From: Rariglobus sp041662485
GTDB lineage: Bacteria; Verrucomicrobiota; Verrucomicrobiia; Opitutales; Opitutaceae
Assembly: GCA_041662485.1 (NCBI GenBank)
Contig: JBAZSJ010000004.1
Location: 106,946 to 170,945, forward strand
Direction: 5' to 3'
Length of the DNA: 64,000 bases
Positions 8,117 through 16,658 of this stretch are shown here, one piece after another (positions within the stretch are counted from its first letter, which is position 1; each line of letters opens with the position of its first letter). Below the pieces are notes generated by a model. It was not told the DNA's origin. It ran no database searches and was given only the letters and a program-made list of their open reading frames with translations. Position numbers and translations under genes: made by a program.

Positions 8117-10030
8117 TTACAGCTGCACGGGCAGGCCGATCTCGATGATTTGCGTGGGCAGGATGGTGTAATAATCCTTCACGGGGCGGGCGTTGCGGCT
8201 GAGGAAGCCGTAGAGGGCCTTCTGCCACTGGAACATCTTGGCGTTGCCGCCGGTGATGATCATCTCGCGGTTGAAATAGTATGTGGTGCCCTGCGTGTTG
8301 ACGTCCACGCCCTGCGCCTGGATGCGCTCGACGATGCGGCTCACGTTGGGCGATTCCATGTAGCCGTAGCGGCCGATCGCGCGCCACACGCCCTCGCCGA
8401 GCGATTCGAGCGTCATGCGTTCCTCCTCGTCGATACTCGGCACTTCCTCGGTGAGAATGGTGAGAAGCACGACGGTTTTTTGGAGGCACTTGTTGGCCTT
8501 GAGATGGTGGAGCAAGGCGAGCGGGGTGCCCTTGGGAATGCCGACCATGAAGACGGCGCTGCCCGGCACGCGCACGATGGACTTGCTCTTGGCGATGCTG
8601 GACAACTCCAGCTCGGCGACGGCGCTGTTGTAGACCTTTTCCTGGATCTCGAAGCGTCCGCTTCGCCAGGTGTGCATGATGGCCAGCACGGCGGCCGCCA
8701 TGCCGAGGGGCAGCCAGCCGCCGTCCTCGAACTTGTGCAGGTTGGCGCCGAGCAGGGTGAGGTCCACGATCATGAAAAGCGCGCAGAGGCCGACGGCCTT
8801 CGGAAGCGTCCACTTCCAGCGGTTGCGGGCGACCTTGTAAAACGCGTAGGTGGTCACGGCCATCGTGCCGGTGACGGCGATGCCGTAGGCGGAGGCGAGG
8901 GAGTCGGAGGACTTGAAGCTGACGACGATCCAGATGCAGCCGATGGCGAGGACCCAGTTGACCAGAGGAATGTAGATCTGCCCCTGCTGGTCGGCGTTGG
9001 TGTGGAGAATCTTCAGACGAGGGAAGTAGCCGAGCTGGATGGCCTGGCGCGTGAGCGAGAACGTGCCCGAGATGAGGGCCTGGCTGGCGATGATCGCGGC
9101 GAGGATCGAGAGGATCACGAGGGCGAATTGCGCCGGTCCGGCGGGCGCGAGGGCGAAGAACGGATTGAATCCTTCGACGGAGGCCTCGGCGGGGTGATCA
9201 AGCGTGTAGGCGCCCTGGCCGAAGTAGTTGAGAAGCAGTCCGGGACAGGCGAAACCATACCAGGCGAGCGCGATGTGCCGCCGGCCGAAATGGCCCATGT
9301 CCGCGTAGAGCGCCTCCGCTCCGGTGACGGTCAGCACGATGGCCCCGAGCATGGCGGTGATGGACGCCGGATGCTCGGCGAGCAGACGGTAACCATAAAT
9401 AGGGTTCAGCGCCTGCAGCACGTTCGGATGGTTGTAGATGTGCCATGCGCCCAGCGCCCCGAGCGTGGTGAACCAGAGCAGCATCACGGGGCCGAAAATG
9501 CTTCCGATGAGCTGGGTTCCTTTTTTCTGGAGAAGAAAGAGGCCGCCCAGAATCACGACGGATATGATGACGATGGTGCGTTGCTGAAGGTCGGGATTGA
9601 AGCTCTTGAAACCCTCGGCCGCGCCGAGCACGGAGATGGCCGGGGTGATCACGCCGTCGCCATAGAGCAAGGCCGCCCCGAACAGGATCAGAACGGCGCT
9701 GACGCCCAGCCCGCGCCGGTCGGTCTTGCGGTCGTGTCCCAGCGCCAGCAGGGCGAAGATGCCGCCTTCGCCGCGATTGTCCGCCCGGGTGATGAAGCGC
9801 AGGTATTTGAAGCTCACGATAAACGTAAGCGCCCAGAACATCAGAGAGAGGATGCCCAGCACGCCCGACTCGTGATCCACGGGCGGCAGGTGCGAGAGAC
9901 ACTCGCGCATCGTATAGAGCGGGCTGGTGCCGATGTCGCCGAAGACCACGCCGAGGGCGCCCAGGCAGAGCCCGGCCTTGATGGCTTTGTTCGGAACCGA
10001 GGCCGAGGCCGGGACGGACGTGGTTTCCAT
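8117..10030 (-). CDS. kup: Low-affinity potassium transporter Kup
   Basis: 637 aa inner-membrane K+/H+ symporter of the KUP/HAK/KT family. The signature GVVFGDIGTSPLYT occurs at about residues 28-41, followed by about twelve hydrophobic segments to residue 450 and a hydrophilic cytoplasmic C-terminal domain, the expected layout and length (E. coli Kup 622 aa). Further family features are GDGVITPAISVLGA after the third helix and FNREMIITGG near the C-terminus. The ATG at 10030 is followed by a short polar N-tail before the signature. It is transcribed divergently from menB, with about 125 bases between starts that must hold both promoters. Confidence 0.95.
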   Translation of the reverse strand: METTSVPASASVPNKAIKAGLCLGALGVVFGDIGTSPLYTMRECLSHLPPVDHESGVLGILSLMFWALTFIVSFKYLRFITRADNRGEGGIFALLALGHDRKTDRRGLGVSAVLILFGAALLYGDGVITPAISVLGAAEGFKSFNPDLQQRTIVIISVVILGGLFLLQKKGTQLIGSIFGPVMLLWFTTLGALGAWHIYNHPNVLQALNPIYGYRLLAEHPASITAMLGAIVLTVTGAEALYADMGHFGRRHIALAWYGFACPGLLLNYFGQGAYTLDHPAEASVEGFNPFFALAPAGPAQFALVILSILAAIIASQALISGTFSLTRQAIQLGYFPRLKILHTNADQQGQIYIPLVNWVLAIGCIWIVVSFKSSDSLASAYGIAVTGTMAVTTYAFYKVARNRWKWTLPKAVGLCALFMIVDLTLLGANLHKFEDGGWLPLGMAAAVLAIMHTWRSGRFEIQEKVYNSAVAELELSSIAKSKSIVRVPGSAVFMVGIPKGTPLALLHHLKANKCLQKTVVLLTILTEEVPSIDEEERMTLESLGEGVWRAIGRYGYMESPNVSRIVERIQAQGVDVNTQGTTYYFNREMIITGGNAKMFQWQKALYGFLSRNARPVKDYYTILPTQIIEIGLPVQL

Positions 10031-10155
10031 GCGTATCAGGCAGTCTCATGAACACCGGTCATCATCCAAGCAGTTTTTCGTCCCCGGTGGAAAATAGGTT
10101 GCAACTGCGCCGCGCGTTGACCTCGGGCTTTCGGTCCGCACTTTGGATCTTCACC

Positions 10156-10992
10156 ATGAGCCTACCCGCCTGGAAGGTCGTCAAGACCTACACCGACATC
10201 CTCTACCACAAGATCGACGGCATCGCCAAGATCACGATCAACCGCCCCGAGAAGCGCAACGCGTTCCGGCCCGAGACCGTGACCCAGCTTTACGACGCCT
10301 TCATCGACGCGCGCGAAGATCCCTCGATCGGTGTCGTGCTGCTCACCGGCGCCGGTCCGCACACCGATGGCAAATATGCTTTCTGCGCGGGCGGCGACCA
10401 GAGCGTGCGCGGCCATGCCGGCTACGTCGGTGGCGATGGCGTGCCCCGCCTCAACGTGCTCGATCTCCAAAAACTCATCCGCTCGATGCCCAAGGTCGTG
10501 ATCGCGCTCGTCGCCGGCTACGCCATCGGCGGCGGACACGTGCTCCACCTCGTGTGCGACCTCACCATCGCGGCCGACAACGGCATCTTCGGCCAGGTCG
10601 GCCCGAAGATGGGCAGCTTCGACGGCGGCTTCGGTTCCGGTTATCTGGCGCGCATCGTCGGCCAGAAAAAGGCCCGCGAGATCTGGTATCTCTGCCGCCA
10701 GTATGACGCGAAGCAGGCGCTCGACATGGGCCTCGTCAACACGGTCGTGCCCGTCGCCGAACTCGAAGCCGAGGGCGTGAAGTGGGGCCGCGAGATCATG
10801 GGGCACAGCCCGCTCGCCATCCGCTGCCTGAAGAGCGCGTTCAATGCCGACGTCGACGGCCAGTCGGGCATCCAGGAACTCGCCGGCAACGCCACGCTGC
10901 TCTACTACATGAGCGACGAGGCCAAGGAGTTTCACGGCGCCCAGCGCGAGAAGCGCAAGCCCGACGCGCGCAAGTTTCCCTGGTTGCCGTAA
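10156..10992 (+). CDS. menB: 1,4-dihydroxy-2-naphthoyl-CoA synthase
   Basis: 278 aa crotonase-fold enzyme that closes the second ring of the menaquinone naphthoquinone head from O-succinylbenzoyl-CoA. MenB-specific features are the AFCAGGDQSVRG segment with the oxyanion-hole glycines, the second oxyanion element AIGGGH, GPKMGSFDGGFG, and the C-terminal KEFHGAQREKRKPDARKFPWLP, which is typical of MenB and not of fatty-acid crotonases. The start at ATG 10156 (MSLPAWK) matches the family length; the frame is open 36 codons further up into the divergent promoter. No other men genes are in the window, so menaquinone genes are scattered or lie elsewhere. Implies a menaquinone-based respiratory chain. 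Confidence 0.95.
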   Translation: MSLPAWKVVKTYTDILYHKIDGIAKITINRPEKRNAFRPETVTQLYDAFIDAREDPSIGVVLLTGAGPHTDGKYAFCAGGDQSVRGHAGYVGGDGVPRLNVLDLQKLIRSMPKVVIALVAGYAIGGGHVLHLVCDLTIAADNGIFGQVGPKMGSFDGGFGSGYLARIVGQKKAREIWYLCRQYDAKQALDMGLVNTVVPVAELEAEGVKWGREIMGHSPLAIRCLKSAFNADVDGQSGIQELAGNATLLYYMSDEAKEFHGAQREKRKPDARKFPWLP

Positions 10993-11021
10993 GCCGAAAA
11001 CACAGGCCGCTGCGTGCGTGT

Positions 11022-11636
11022 TCAGTTGTCCATCACGTCCTCGCCCACGGTCGGGCGGGGGCGGGGCATGGCGGGAATCTCCGGCGGCGCGGTCAGCGCA
11101 TCGCGAACGGTTTCGCGGCGGTTGCGGTAGTAAAGCGCCAGCCCGCCCTGATAGACGAGGGTGACGACCATCAAGATGCCGGCGACGAGACAAATGATGG
11201 AGTGCACAAAGGGCGCCGGGTTGTTTGCGGTCAGGCCCAGCGCTTGAAGACTTGCACGAGTTTCTTCGGGCAGGTTCGACAACGTGTCATCAAGCATGGA
11301 CCGCATTTCGGGCGAATAATTGGCCATCATCAATTCGGCATCGAAGCTGAAGATCCGCCGCAGGGCATAAGCCCAGATCACGGTGATCACGATCCATTGG
11401 GCGCGGACAAGATAATCCATGCCATCGGCATCGTGTTGGCGCAAACGGAGGCCTCCTCGAATTTCCAGCACGCCTGCGCCGGCCACCAACAATCCCGTGA
11501 CCGCGCCAATCAGGTCTCCGAAAAAGACGAGGGAGATCAAAGCGCAGCCTCCGGCGACGATCACGAGGCTCCAGCCGTCGAGCCGGGCGATGAGCATCAC
11601 GCGATGCAGGGTTTCCTTGGGGGTGCGTTGGGCCAT
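11022..11636 (-). CDS. Unknown integral membrane protein
   Basis: 204 aa with four predicted membrane segments: two near the N-terminus (about residues 22-40 and 43-58), one at about 82-94 and one at about 143-165, with a soluble loop of about 50 residues between the third and fourth. The C-terminus is proline-rich and acidic. Two short N-terminal residues before a basic helix suggest the N-terminus is in the cytoplasm. I do not recognise a family. It lies 22 bases after the YdcF-like gene on the same strand, so the two are probably one operon, and its end faces menB convergently. Confidence 0.65.
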   Translation of the reverse strand: MAQRTPKETLHRVMLIARLDGWSLVIVAGGCALISLVFFGDLIGAVTGLLVAGAGVLEIRGGLRLRQHDADGMDYLVRAQWIVITVIWAYALRRIFSFDAELMMANYSPEMRSMLDDTLSNLPEETRASLQALGLTANNPAPFVHSIICLVAGILMVVTLVYQGGLALYYRNRRETVRDALTAPPEIPAMPRPRPTVGEDVMDN

Positions 11637-11658
11637 GATCGGGAGAATCGTTTCGCGC

Positions 11659-12321
11659 TTAAAAAATGAACCGGGCGTAAAGGTAGCCGATGAATTCGTC
11701 GGTCACGCTGCGAAAGCCCTGGCTGGATCGCCACCAATGCTGTGCGTCGTAGCCCCGGTCAGGCACGGCGATGATGCCGATTTCCACGTCCGGGCCGAAG
11801 ACCTTGTTGAACAGCAGCCGCGAGCGGCGGGCGTGCGTGCCCAGGGAAACGAGGTTGATTTTTTCCGGGATTGGGCCGCGCGCCTTCAGCCAGTCTCTAA
11901 GGGCCAACGCCGAGGTGAAGGTGCGGTCCCGGTAGACGTCGGTCGCCGGCACGGCCTGCGGGTGCGGGGTGGTGACGCCGAGTTTGTCCAACGTGGCCGC
12001 GCCCAAATCGGCGTAGGTTCCGAAATTGGAGAGCGGGGCGCCGCGTTCGAGCGGGCCTCCGGTGACAACCAGCGTGACGTAGGGCGTGCGGTGTGTTTCC
12101 GCGATCACTTCCTTCAGGCCGTAATCAGGCATCCATCCCTCCACGACCAGCACGGTGCTTGTCACGGGGGCCGTGACCGCGAGGAAAGGCTGCAACCGGC
12201 GCAGGCCGGTCACGACCAGCGGCAATACGATCAGCGCGGCCAGCAGCCACCCGCGCCAAGTCGGGCAAAGGCATGCGCGCCGCTGCAGGAGACCAAAAAA
12301 CGGTGGGCGATCATCTGGCAT
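11659..12321 (-). CDS. YdcF/DUF218-family membrane-anchored protein
   Basis: 220 aa. One N-terminal membrane helix (about residues 25-45) is followed by a Rossmann-like DUF218 domain: VLVVEGWMPD, VTLVVTGGP, a helix with ALRDWL, and INLVSLGTHARRSRLLF with the conserved Thr-His-x-x-Arg. Relatives include SanA, ElyC and YdcF, which act at the cell envelope in peptidoglycan and enterobacterial polysaccharide metabolism; the exact reaction is not settled. The longer frame begins with GTG at 12339; I chose the ATG at 12321, where the sequence MPDDRPP begins, without a strong ribosome site for either. Divergent from the GatB/YqeY gene, upstream of the membrane protein gene. Confidence 0.8.
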   Translation of the reverse strand: MPDDRPPFFGLLQRRACLCPTWRGWLLAALIVLPLVVTGLRRLQPFLAVTAPVTSTVLVVEGWMPDYGLKEVIAETHRTPYVTLVVTGGPLERGAPLSNFGTYADLGAATLDKLGVTTPHPQAVPATDVYRDRTFTSALALRDWLKARGPIPEKINLVSLGTHARRSRLLFNKVFGPDVEIGIIAVPDRGYDAQHWWRSSQGFRSVTDEFIGYLYARFIF

Positions 12322-12410
12322 CGGCAATGGTTGAGACACATAGCGTTGTCCGCGTCGAGGCCGACTTGCCTTCTCGACACCGCGACGGTCGCGCGCACTC
12401 TGATGACACC

Positions 12411-12860
12411 ATGTCCACGATCTACGAAACCCTCCGGGCCGACATCATCACCGCCGTGAAGGCGCGCGACTCCGTTCTCGCGACCATCCTGCGCACCAAC
12501 GACGGCGCCATCCAGCGTGCCTCGATGGACCTCAACAAGCCCATCGACGACGAGTTGGTCACCGCGACGCTCCGCAAGGCCGTCAAGAATCTCAGCGCGG
12601 CCAACATCGAGTTTGAAAAAGGCGGACGCGCCGACCTGATCGCGGCCAACCTCAAGGAAATCGCCCTTCTGGAGAAATACCTGCCGAAGGGACTCGATGC
12701 CGCGAAGCTGGAGGCCCTCGTGGTCGAGACCATCGCGGCGACCGGCGCGCAGTCGAAAAAGGAAATGGGCAAGGTCATCGGCGCGCTCAAACAGCACCCC
12801 CAGGCCGGCCTCATCGACTTCGGCGCGGTCAGCAAGCTCATCCAGGCGAAGCTGCCCTGA
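12411..12860 (+). CDS. GatB/YqeY domain-containing protein
   Basis: 149 aa, all-helical. It corresponds to the C-terminal tRNA-binding tail domain of amidotransferase subunit GatB found as a free protein (YqeY). The typical features are the N-terminal helix with LRADIITAVKARDSVLATILR, a central pair of helices, and the last segment SKKEMGKVIGALKQHPQAGLIDFG, which matches the MGKVMGALK element of the family. The reading frame is open further upstream to 12273, but the ATG at 12411 gives the family N-terminus. Many bacteria carry this gene near dnaG or rpsU; here it stands alone and divergent from the YdcF gene. Its precise role is not established. Confidence 0.88.
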   Translation: MSTIYETLRADIITAVKARDSVLATILRTNDGAIQRASMDLNKPIDDELVTATLRKAVKNLSAANIEFEKGGRADLIAANLKEIALLEKYLPKGLDAAKLEALVVETIAATGAQSKKEMGKVIGALKQHPQAGLIDFGAVSKLIQAKLP

Positions 12861-12871
12861 GCGGCCACCCA

Positions 12872-12945
12872 GGTGGACGGCGATCTCCGAGCGCCGTCGG
12901 AAGTCTTTAGGCGTTCGAGACGGCGCCCGGAGGTCGCCGTCCACC
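12872..12945. repeat. Intergenic inverted repeat, family C
   Basis: Arms of about 27 bases: the left begins GGTGGACGGCGATCTCCGAG and the right is its near-exact reverse complement, ending GTCGCCGTCCACC. It lies between convergent genes and probably forms a strong hairpin. A second copy is at 27532-27626. Confidence 0.8.
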
Positions 12946-12957
12946 TTTAGATCGCGC

Positions 12958-13383
12958 TTACTTCGCCGATTTCAGCAACTGGCCGACCAGTTGGTCGACC
13001 ACGGCGTCCACCTCCGTGCTCAGCGCGATGTTTTTCTGGTAAAACGCCGAGGCGTAGGGATGGACCGCCTGCGGGTCCCGCACGGAGATTTGCAGGTGAA
13101 TCAGGTGGGTCGAGAAATCCCACGCCCAGCGGTCGGCGTAGGTGACGACCGCCTGCGCCGAGTCCGGCATCATGGTGAGAGGCCCGCTTTCGGCCTGAAA
13201 CCCGCGGACCTGCAGCGCGCGCACGATGCTTTCGTCGATGGCGTGGTTGTCGTTGAGATTGCTCAAAACGAAGAAATGCCTGACGTCGGCAAGGTGGCGC
13301 CCCTTGTCCACGTGGGTGCCGATGGACGTGCAGCCGGCGAGCAGCAGGGCCATGAGAAACAGGAGCGAGGTGGCGGATTTCAT
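12958..13383 (-). CDS. Hypothetical lipoprotein
   Basis: 141 aa lipoprotein. Starting at ATG 13383 the protein has a clean signal (hydrophobic residues about 7-16) and a lipobox LAGC ending at Cys18; the longer frame to 13479 would place 32 polar residues before it and is rejected. The mature domain has alternating strands and helices (HFFVLSNLNDNHAIDESIVRALQVRGF and QAVVTYADRW), resembling the DUF4136-like lipoproteins that carry a flavodoxin-like alpha-beta core with an AVVTYxxxW element. That resemblance is weak. Divergent from the CvfB gene, with 128 bases between starts. Location is presumably the outer membrane, as there is no aspartate at +2 (CTS). Confidence 0.75.
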   Translation of the reverse strand: MKSATSLLFLMALLLAGCTSIGTHVDKGRHLADVRHFFVLSNLNDNHAIDESIVRALQVRGFQAESGPLTMMPDSAQAVVTYADRWAWDFSTHLIHLQISVRDPQAVHPYASAFYQKNIALSTEVDAVVDQLVGQLLKSAK

Positions 13384-13511
13384 CAAAGCCCCAGACACGG
13401 CGGAAAGCGGGCGGGGTGCAATCCTCGGGTGATATTTGTCGCACGGGGCGAGGGGAGGTCGCACGGATTCCCTTCCCATGCGGCCCTGATGCGCCCAACC
13501 TTCGCGGAACC

Positions 13512-14363
13512 ATGGCTCAGATCGGCAAACGCAACCAACTCACCGTCCTCAAAGAGGCCCCTCCCGGCTTTTACCTCGATGCGGGCGAACACGGCGAACT
13601 GCTGCTGCCCGGCCAATACATCCCGGATGGCGCCAAGGTCGGCGACACGCTCGACGTGTTTGTCTACCGCGACTCCGAGGACCGGCTCGTGGCGACGACC
13701 GAGATCCCTCATGTCATGGTCGGCGAGTTCGCCTATCTCCGCGTCGTGAGCGTCAACCCCAAGGTCGGCGTGTTTCTCGACTGGGGCCTCGCCAAGGATC
13801 TCCTCCTGCCGATCCGCGAGCAGAAGGAGCGTCTCGCCTATGGAGATTGGGTGATCGTCTACGTTTATATCGACGAGAAAACCGACCGCATCGTGGCCAG
13901 CACGCGCATCAACCGGCATCTTAACCTCACGCCGCCTGTCTACGCCGAGGGACAGCCGGTCAACCTGCTCATCTCCGGGGCCTCTCCGCTTGGCTACAAT
14001 GCCATCATCGAAAACGCCCATCGCGGCCTTCTTTATGGCAACGATCTCTCCGCCCCGCTCGCGACCGGCGAGCGCATCGACGGCTTCATCCGCGAAGTCC
14101 GCGAGGACGGAAAGATCGACCTGAGCCTGGACCGCGCCGGCTACCAGCGCGTCGCCCCGCTCACCGGCGAGATTCTCGCGGCCCTGAAAGCCGCCGGCGG
14201 ACGCCTGCCGTTTCACGACGACAGTTCGCCCGAGGAAATCCGCGCGGCGTTTGGCATGAGCAAGAAAGCCTTCAAGCAGGCCATCGGCGCGCTCTTCAAG
14301 CAGCGCGCCATCGTCATCACCGCGCACGGCATCCGCCTCGCAAACACGCCGCCGCAGGCCTGA
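13512..14363 (+). CDS. cvfB: S1 RNA-binding protein, CvfB family
   Basis: 283 aa. The protein has tandem S1-like OB domains and a C-terminal winged helix, the arrangement of CvfB (YitL), which binds RNA and affects virulence and exoprotein expression in Firmicutes. The N-terminal domain contains GFYLDAGEHGELLLPGQYIPDG, the second has VGVFLDWGLAKDLLLP, the classical S1 pattern; a third covers residues about 145-210 (HRGLLYGNDL, EVREDGKIDLSLDRAGY). The C-terminal region with SSPEEIRAAFGMSKKAFKQAIG is the winged-helix element. The start at ATG 13512 removes an unrelated upstream extension. Transcribed alone, divergently from the lipoprotein gene. Confidence 0.9.
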   Translation: MAQIGKRNQLTVLKEAPPGFYLDAGEHGELLLPGQYIPDGAKVGDTLDVFVYRDSEDRLVATTEIPHVMVGEFAYLRVVSVNPKVGVFLDWGLAKDLLLPIREQKERLAYGDWVIVYVYIDEKTDRIVASTRINRHLNLTPPVYAEGQPVNLLISGASPLGYNAIIENAHRGLLYGNDLSAPLATGERIDGFIREVREDGKIDLSLDRAGYQRVAPLTGEILAALKAAGGRLPFHDDSSPEEIRAAFGMSKKAFKQAIGALFKQRAIVITAHGIRLANTPPQA

Positions 14364-14507
14364 GTCCCTGGTGAATTGCAGGAATGGGTTGACGCGGGAA
14401 GAAGCGAAACAGTCTCCGCAGGAGGCGATGGCAGGCGCACTGCGCAACAGGGCGCAATTGCTTCATTGGCGCGCCTAATCCCAACGTCACTTAGGTTTTT
14501 GATTTTA

Positions 14508-14597
14508 GGTAGGGCGGGACCGCTGGGCCCGCCGTGACCGCGAAACGCTGATTGCATTCGCCTATCCAACCGGACGGCCCAGCGGTCCGTCCCTACC
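14508..14597. repeat. Intergenic paired repeat, family A
   Basis: Left half GGTAGGGCGGGACCGCTGGG with CCCGCC, right half the inverse of the related GGTAGGGACGGACCGCTGGG with CCGTCC. The spacer is about 38 bases. It lies directly downstream of the broken response-regulator remnant. The remaining bases of the 14364-14624 gap contain nothing I can support. Confidence 0.85.
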
Positions 14598-14624
14598 CCC
14601 AAAGTCCAAATGCACAGGAACGTT

Positions 14625-14697
14625 GGTATAAAATGGGTCATCTCCCGGCCAAGCATGGTGCGGAAGTCGTCGTCGTCGATGAGGAGGATGCGGCCAT
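14625..14697 (-). pseudogene. Remnant of a response-regulator receiver domain
   Basis: Directly after the stop of the hybrid kinase gene, the minus strand reads HGRILLIDDDDFRTMLGREMTHF, the recognisable first strand, acidic cluster and first helix of a CheY-like receiver. The natural ATG at 14697 is in another frame: adding one base after ATGGCC would give M-A-R-I-L-L-I-D-D-D-D. After about 24 residues the homology stops and the repeat of family A follows. The phosphoacceptor Asp and the rest of the domain are missing. I read this as a response-regulator gene, once the third member of the kinase operon, destroyed by a single-base loss and truncation. An alternative is a short leader overlapping the kinase end (start at 14746), which seems less likely. 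Confidence 0.55.
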
Positions 14698-14699
14698 GG

Positions 14700-16658
14700 T
14701 CAGTTTTCCTTTCGGATGGAAAGAGCCGCGTGGACGGCGGTGCCAAGCGACTGGAGACTGGTGGGTTTGATCAAAATCTGGGAAATGCCGGCGGCGGCGA
14801 TTTGTTCGGGCGTGATCACGCCGACGTAGCCGGTCGTCATGATAATGGGCAGCCCGGGCCGGATCGCCCGCAGTTGATCCGCGAGCATAAGACCGGTCAT
14901 CCCGGGCATGGTCCGGTCGGTGAGCACGAGCGCAAAGCGCTGCGGATCGGCGCGCACCCTTGCGATCGCGTCCTCCGGCCGTGTCGCGATCTCGGCTTCG
15001 TAGCCGAGCGCGATCAGTGATTTTTGACCGAGCTGGGCGAGCAGTTGCTCGTCATCCACCACCAAAATGCGTTCTCCGTGACCGTATGGAGCCGGCTTCT
15101 CCTCGGTCTCCGCCACGGAGGTCTCGCCGTTATTCGCGGGAAAATACAGATGAAACACCGTGCCTTCTCCGGGCTGGCTATAGACGGTAACGGCGCCGTC
15201 ATGGTTCTCCATGATCCCATGCACCACCGCGAGGCCCAGGCCCGTGCCTTCTCCGGTCGGCTTGGTCGTGAAGAACGGCTCGAAAATCCGCCGAAGGGTC
15301 GCGTCATCCATGCCGGTCCCGCTGTCGCTGACGGATATGCGTGCGTAGAGGCCCTCGCGAAGCCGGGGTTGCGTGGCCGCGTGCGCGGCGTCCACCACGC
15401 AGCGCTCCAGCTTTATTTGAAGTCGGCCGGGCCGGCCTTTGATCGCATGCCAGGCGTTGATGCCGAGATTCATCAGGACCTGGTGGATCTGGCCGGCGTT
15501 GGCGAACACCGTCGGCGCGTCCGTCGCGAGCACTTGGTCAAATTCAATGGTCGCGGGGATGGTCGCACGCAGGAGCTTGAGGCTCTCGGCGACGACCGGC
15601 CGCAGATCGATCACCTGGCGATCCTCGGGCAGCTGACGGCTGAAGGCGAGTATCTGCCGCACGAGCGCGGCGGCGCGGCGGGTCGCCTGCAACACTGCGG
15701 CGAGGTATTCGCGCACCTCGGGGTTGTCTTGCAGCTTCAACTGGGAGAGCTCGGCGTAGCCGCCGATCGCGGCGAGGATGTTGTTGAAATCGTGGGCCAC
15801 GCCCCCGGAGAACTGTCCGAGGGCCTCCATTTTTTGCGCCTGCAGGAAATGTGCGTCGAGCCGCTTGCGCTCGGTGATATCGTTGACGCAATTGATCGCG
15901 CCGGTGATTTCGCCGCGGTCGTTCCTGAGCGGGGCGATATTGACGAGCGTGGTGAGCCGCGTGCCGTCGGGCCGCTCGATGATGGTTTCCACGTCGCGCT
16001 CCATGGGAACGGAGCCGTTCGCCACCCGGGCCATCGAGCATGGCTCGCGGGACACCAACGTGCCGTCGGGCAGATAGAGTTTACGGGTGTCGCAATACTG
16101 ATCGGCCGGGTCCCCCGGCTTTGGCTTCCTCCCCCACAATTCCACGGCGCGGAGGTTGTATTCGAGGATTTTTCCCGAGGTGTCGCAGGTGTAGACCGCG
16201 ACGGGTCCCAGATCGAACAAGGCGCGGAAACGCGTTTCGCTCGCCTGCAACGCGGCCTGCGCCTCGTGCAGCCGGCGGTAGCGGTTCAGCCTTGTGATGG
16301 TGCGCACGCGCGCGCGCAATTCGAAGCGGTTGAAAGGTTTCGTGACGAAGTCGTCGGCGCCCGCCTCGAGGCCGGCGAGCCGCGACGCCTGATCGTCGAG
16401 CGCGGTGACCATGATCACCGGCACCTCGGCGAGGCGCGTGTCGGCGCGCAGTTTGCGGCAAACCTCGAATCCGTCCATGCCGGGCATCATCACGTCGAGC
16501 AGCACGAGGTCGGGCGGAGACTCGGCCGCCATCCTTAACGCGGTTTTTCCGTCCGCCGCCTCGACGAGACGGCAATTTTCCGGGTCGAGGAGCTCGCGGA
16601 GCGTCTCGCGGTTGGCCGCGATATCGTCGACGACGAGGATGGTGGAGGACGGGTTCAT
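14700..16658 (-). CDS. Hybrid histidine kinase, REC-PAS-HisKA-HATPase-REC
   Basis: 652 aa, cytoplasmic, no membrane segment. Order: N-terminal receiver (STILVVDD, phosphoacceptor Asp55 in LLDVMMPGMDG), a PAS sensor at about 130-275 ending INCVNDITERKR, histidine-containing domain with GGVAHDFNNIL (His289), an ATPase domain with LMNLGINAWHAI, DSGTGMD and GTGLGLAVV, and a C-terminal receiver (ILVVDDEQ, Asp581 in LTDRTMPGMTG). The HDFNN form of the H-box is typical of the NtrB-like HisKA group. The longer start at 16778 is rejected because ATG 16658 overlaps the upstream gene's stop (ATGA) and begins directly at the receiver. It is the second gene of an operon with the PAS-rich kinase. Confidence 0.9.
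   Translation of the reverse strand: MNPSSTILVVDDIAANRETLRELLDPENCRLVEAADGKTALRMAAESPPDLVLLDVMMPGMDGFEVCRKLRADTRLAEVPVIMVTALDDQASRLAGLEAGADDFVTKPFNRFELRARVRTITRLNRYRRLHEAQAALQASETRFRALFDLGPVAVYTCDTSGKILEYNLRAVELWGRKPKPGDPADQYCDTRKLYLPDGTLVSREPCSMARVANGSVPMERDVETIIERPDGTRLTTLVNIAPLRNDRGEITGAINCVNDITERKRLDAHFLQAQKMEALGQFSGGVAHDFNNILAAIGGYAELSQLKLQDNPEVREYLAAVLQATRRAAALVRQILAFSRQLPEDRQVIDLRPVVAESLKLLRATIPATIEFDQVLATDAPTVFANAGQIHQVLMNLGINAWHAIKGRPGRLQIKLERCVVDAAHAATQPRLREGLYARISVSDSGTGMDDATLRRIFEPFFTTKPTGEGTGLGLAVVHGIMENHDGAVTVYSQPGEGTVFHLYFPANNGETSVAETEEKPAPYGHGERILVVDDEQLLAQLGQKSLIALGYEAEIATRPEDAIARVRADPQRFALVLTDRTMPGMTGLMLADQLRAIRPGLPIIMTTGYVGVITPEQIAAAGISQILIKPTSLQSLGTAVHAALSIRKEN

Noticed and set aside
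8150..10051. Long plus-strand frame opposite kup (633 aa)
   Set aside because: It mirrors kup codon for codon, has no motif, and is rich in Asp/Gly/Val from antisense GC codons. kup is clearly real.
14213..14746. A full new gene on the minus strand after the kinase
   Set aside because: Only its first 20-25 codons after the overlap show receiver homology; the rest runs through the family A repeat and the antisense of cvfB.
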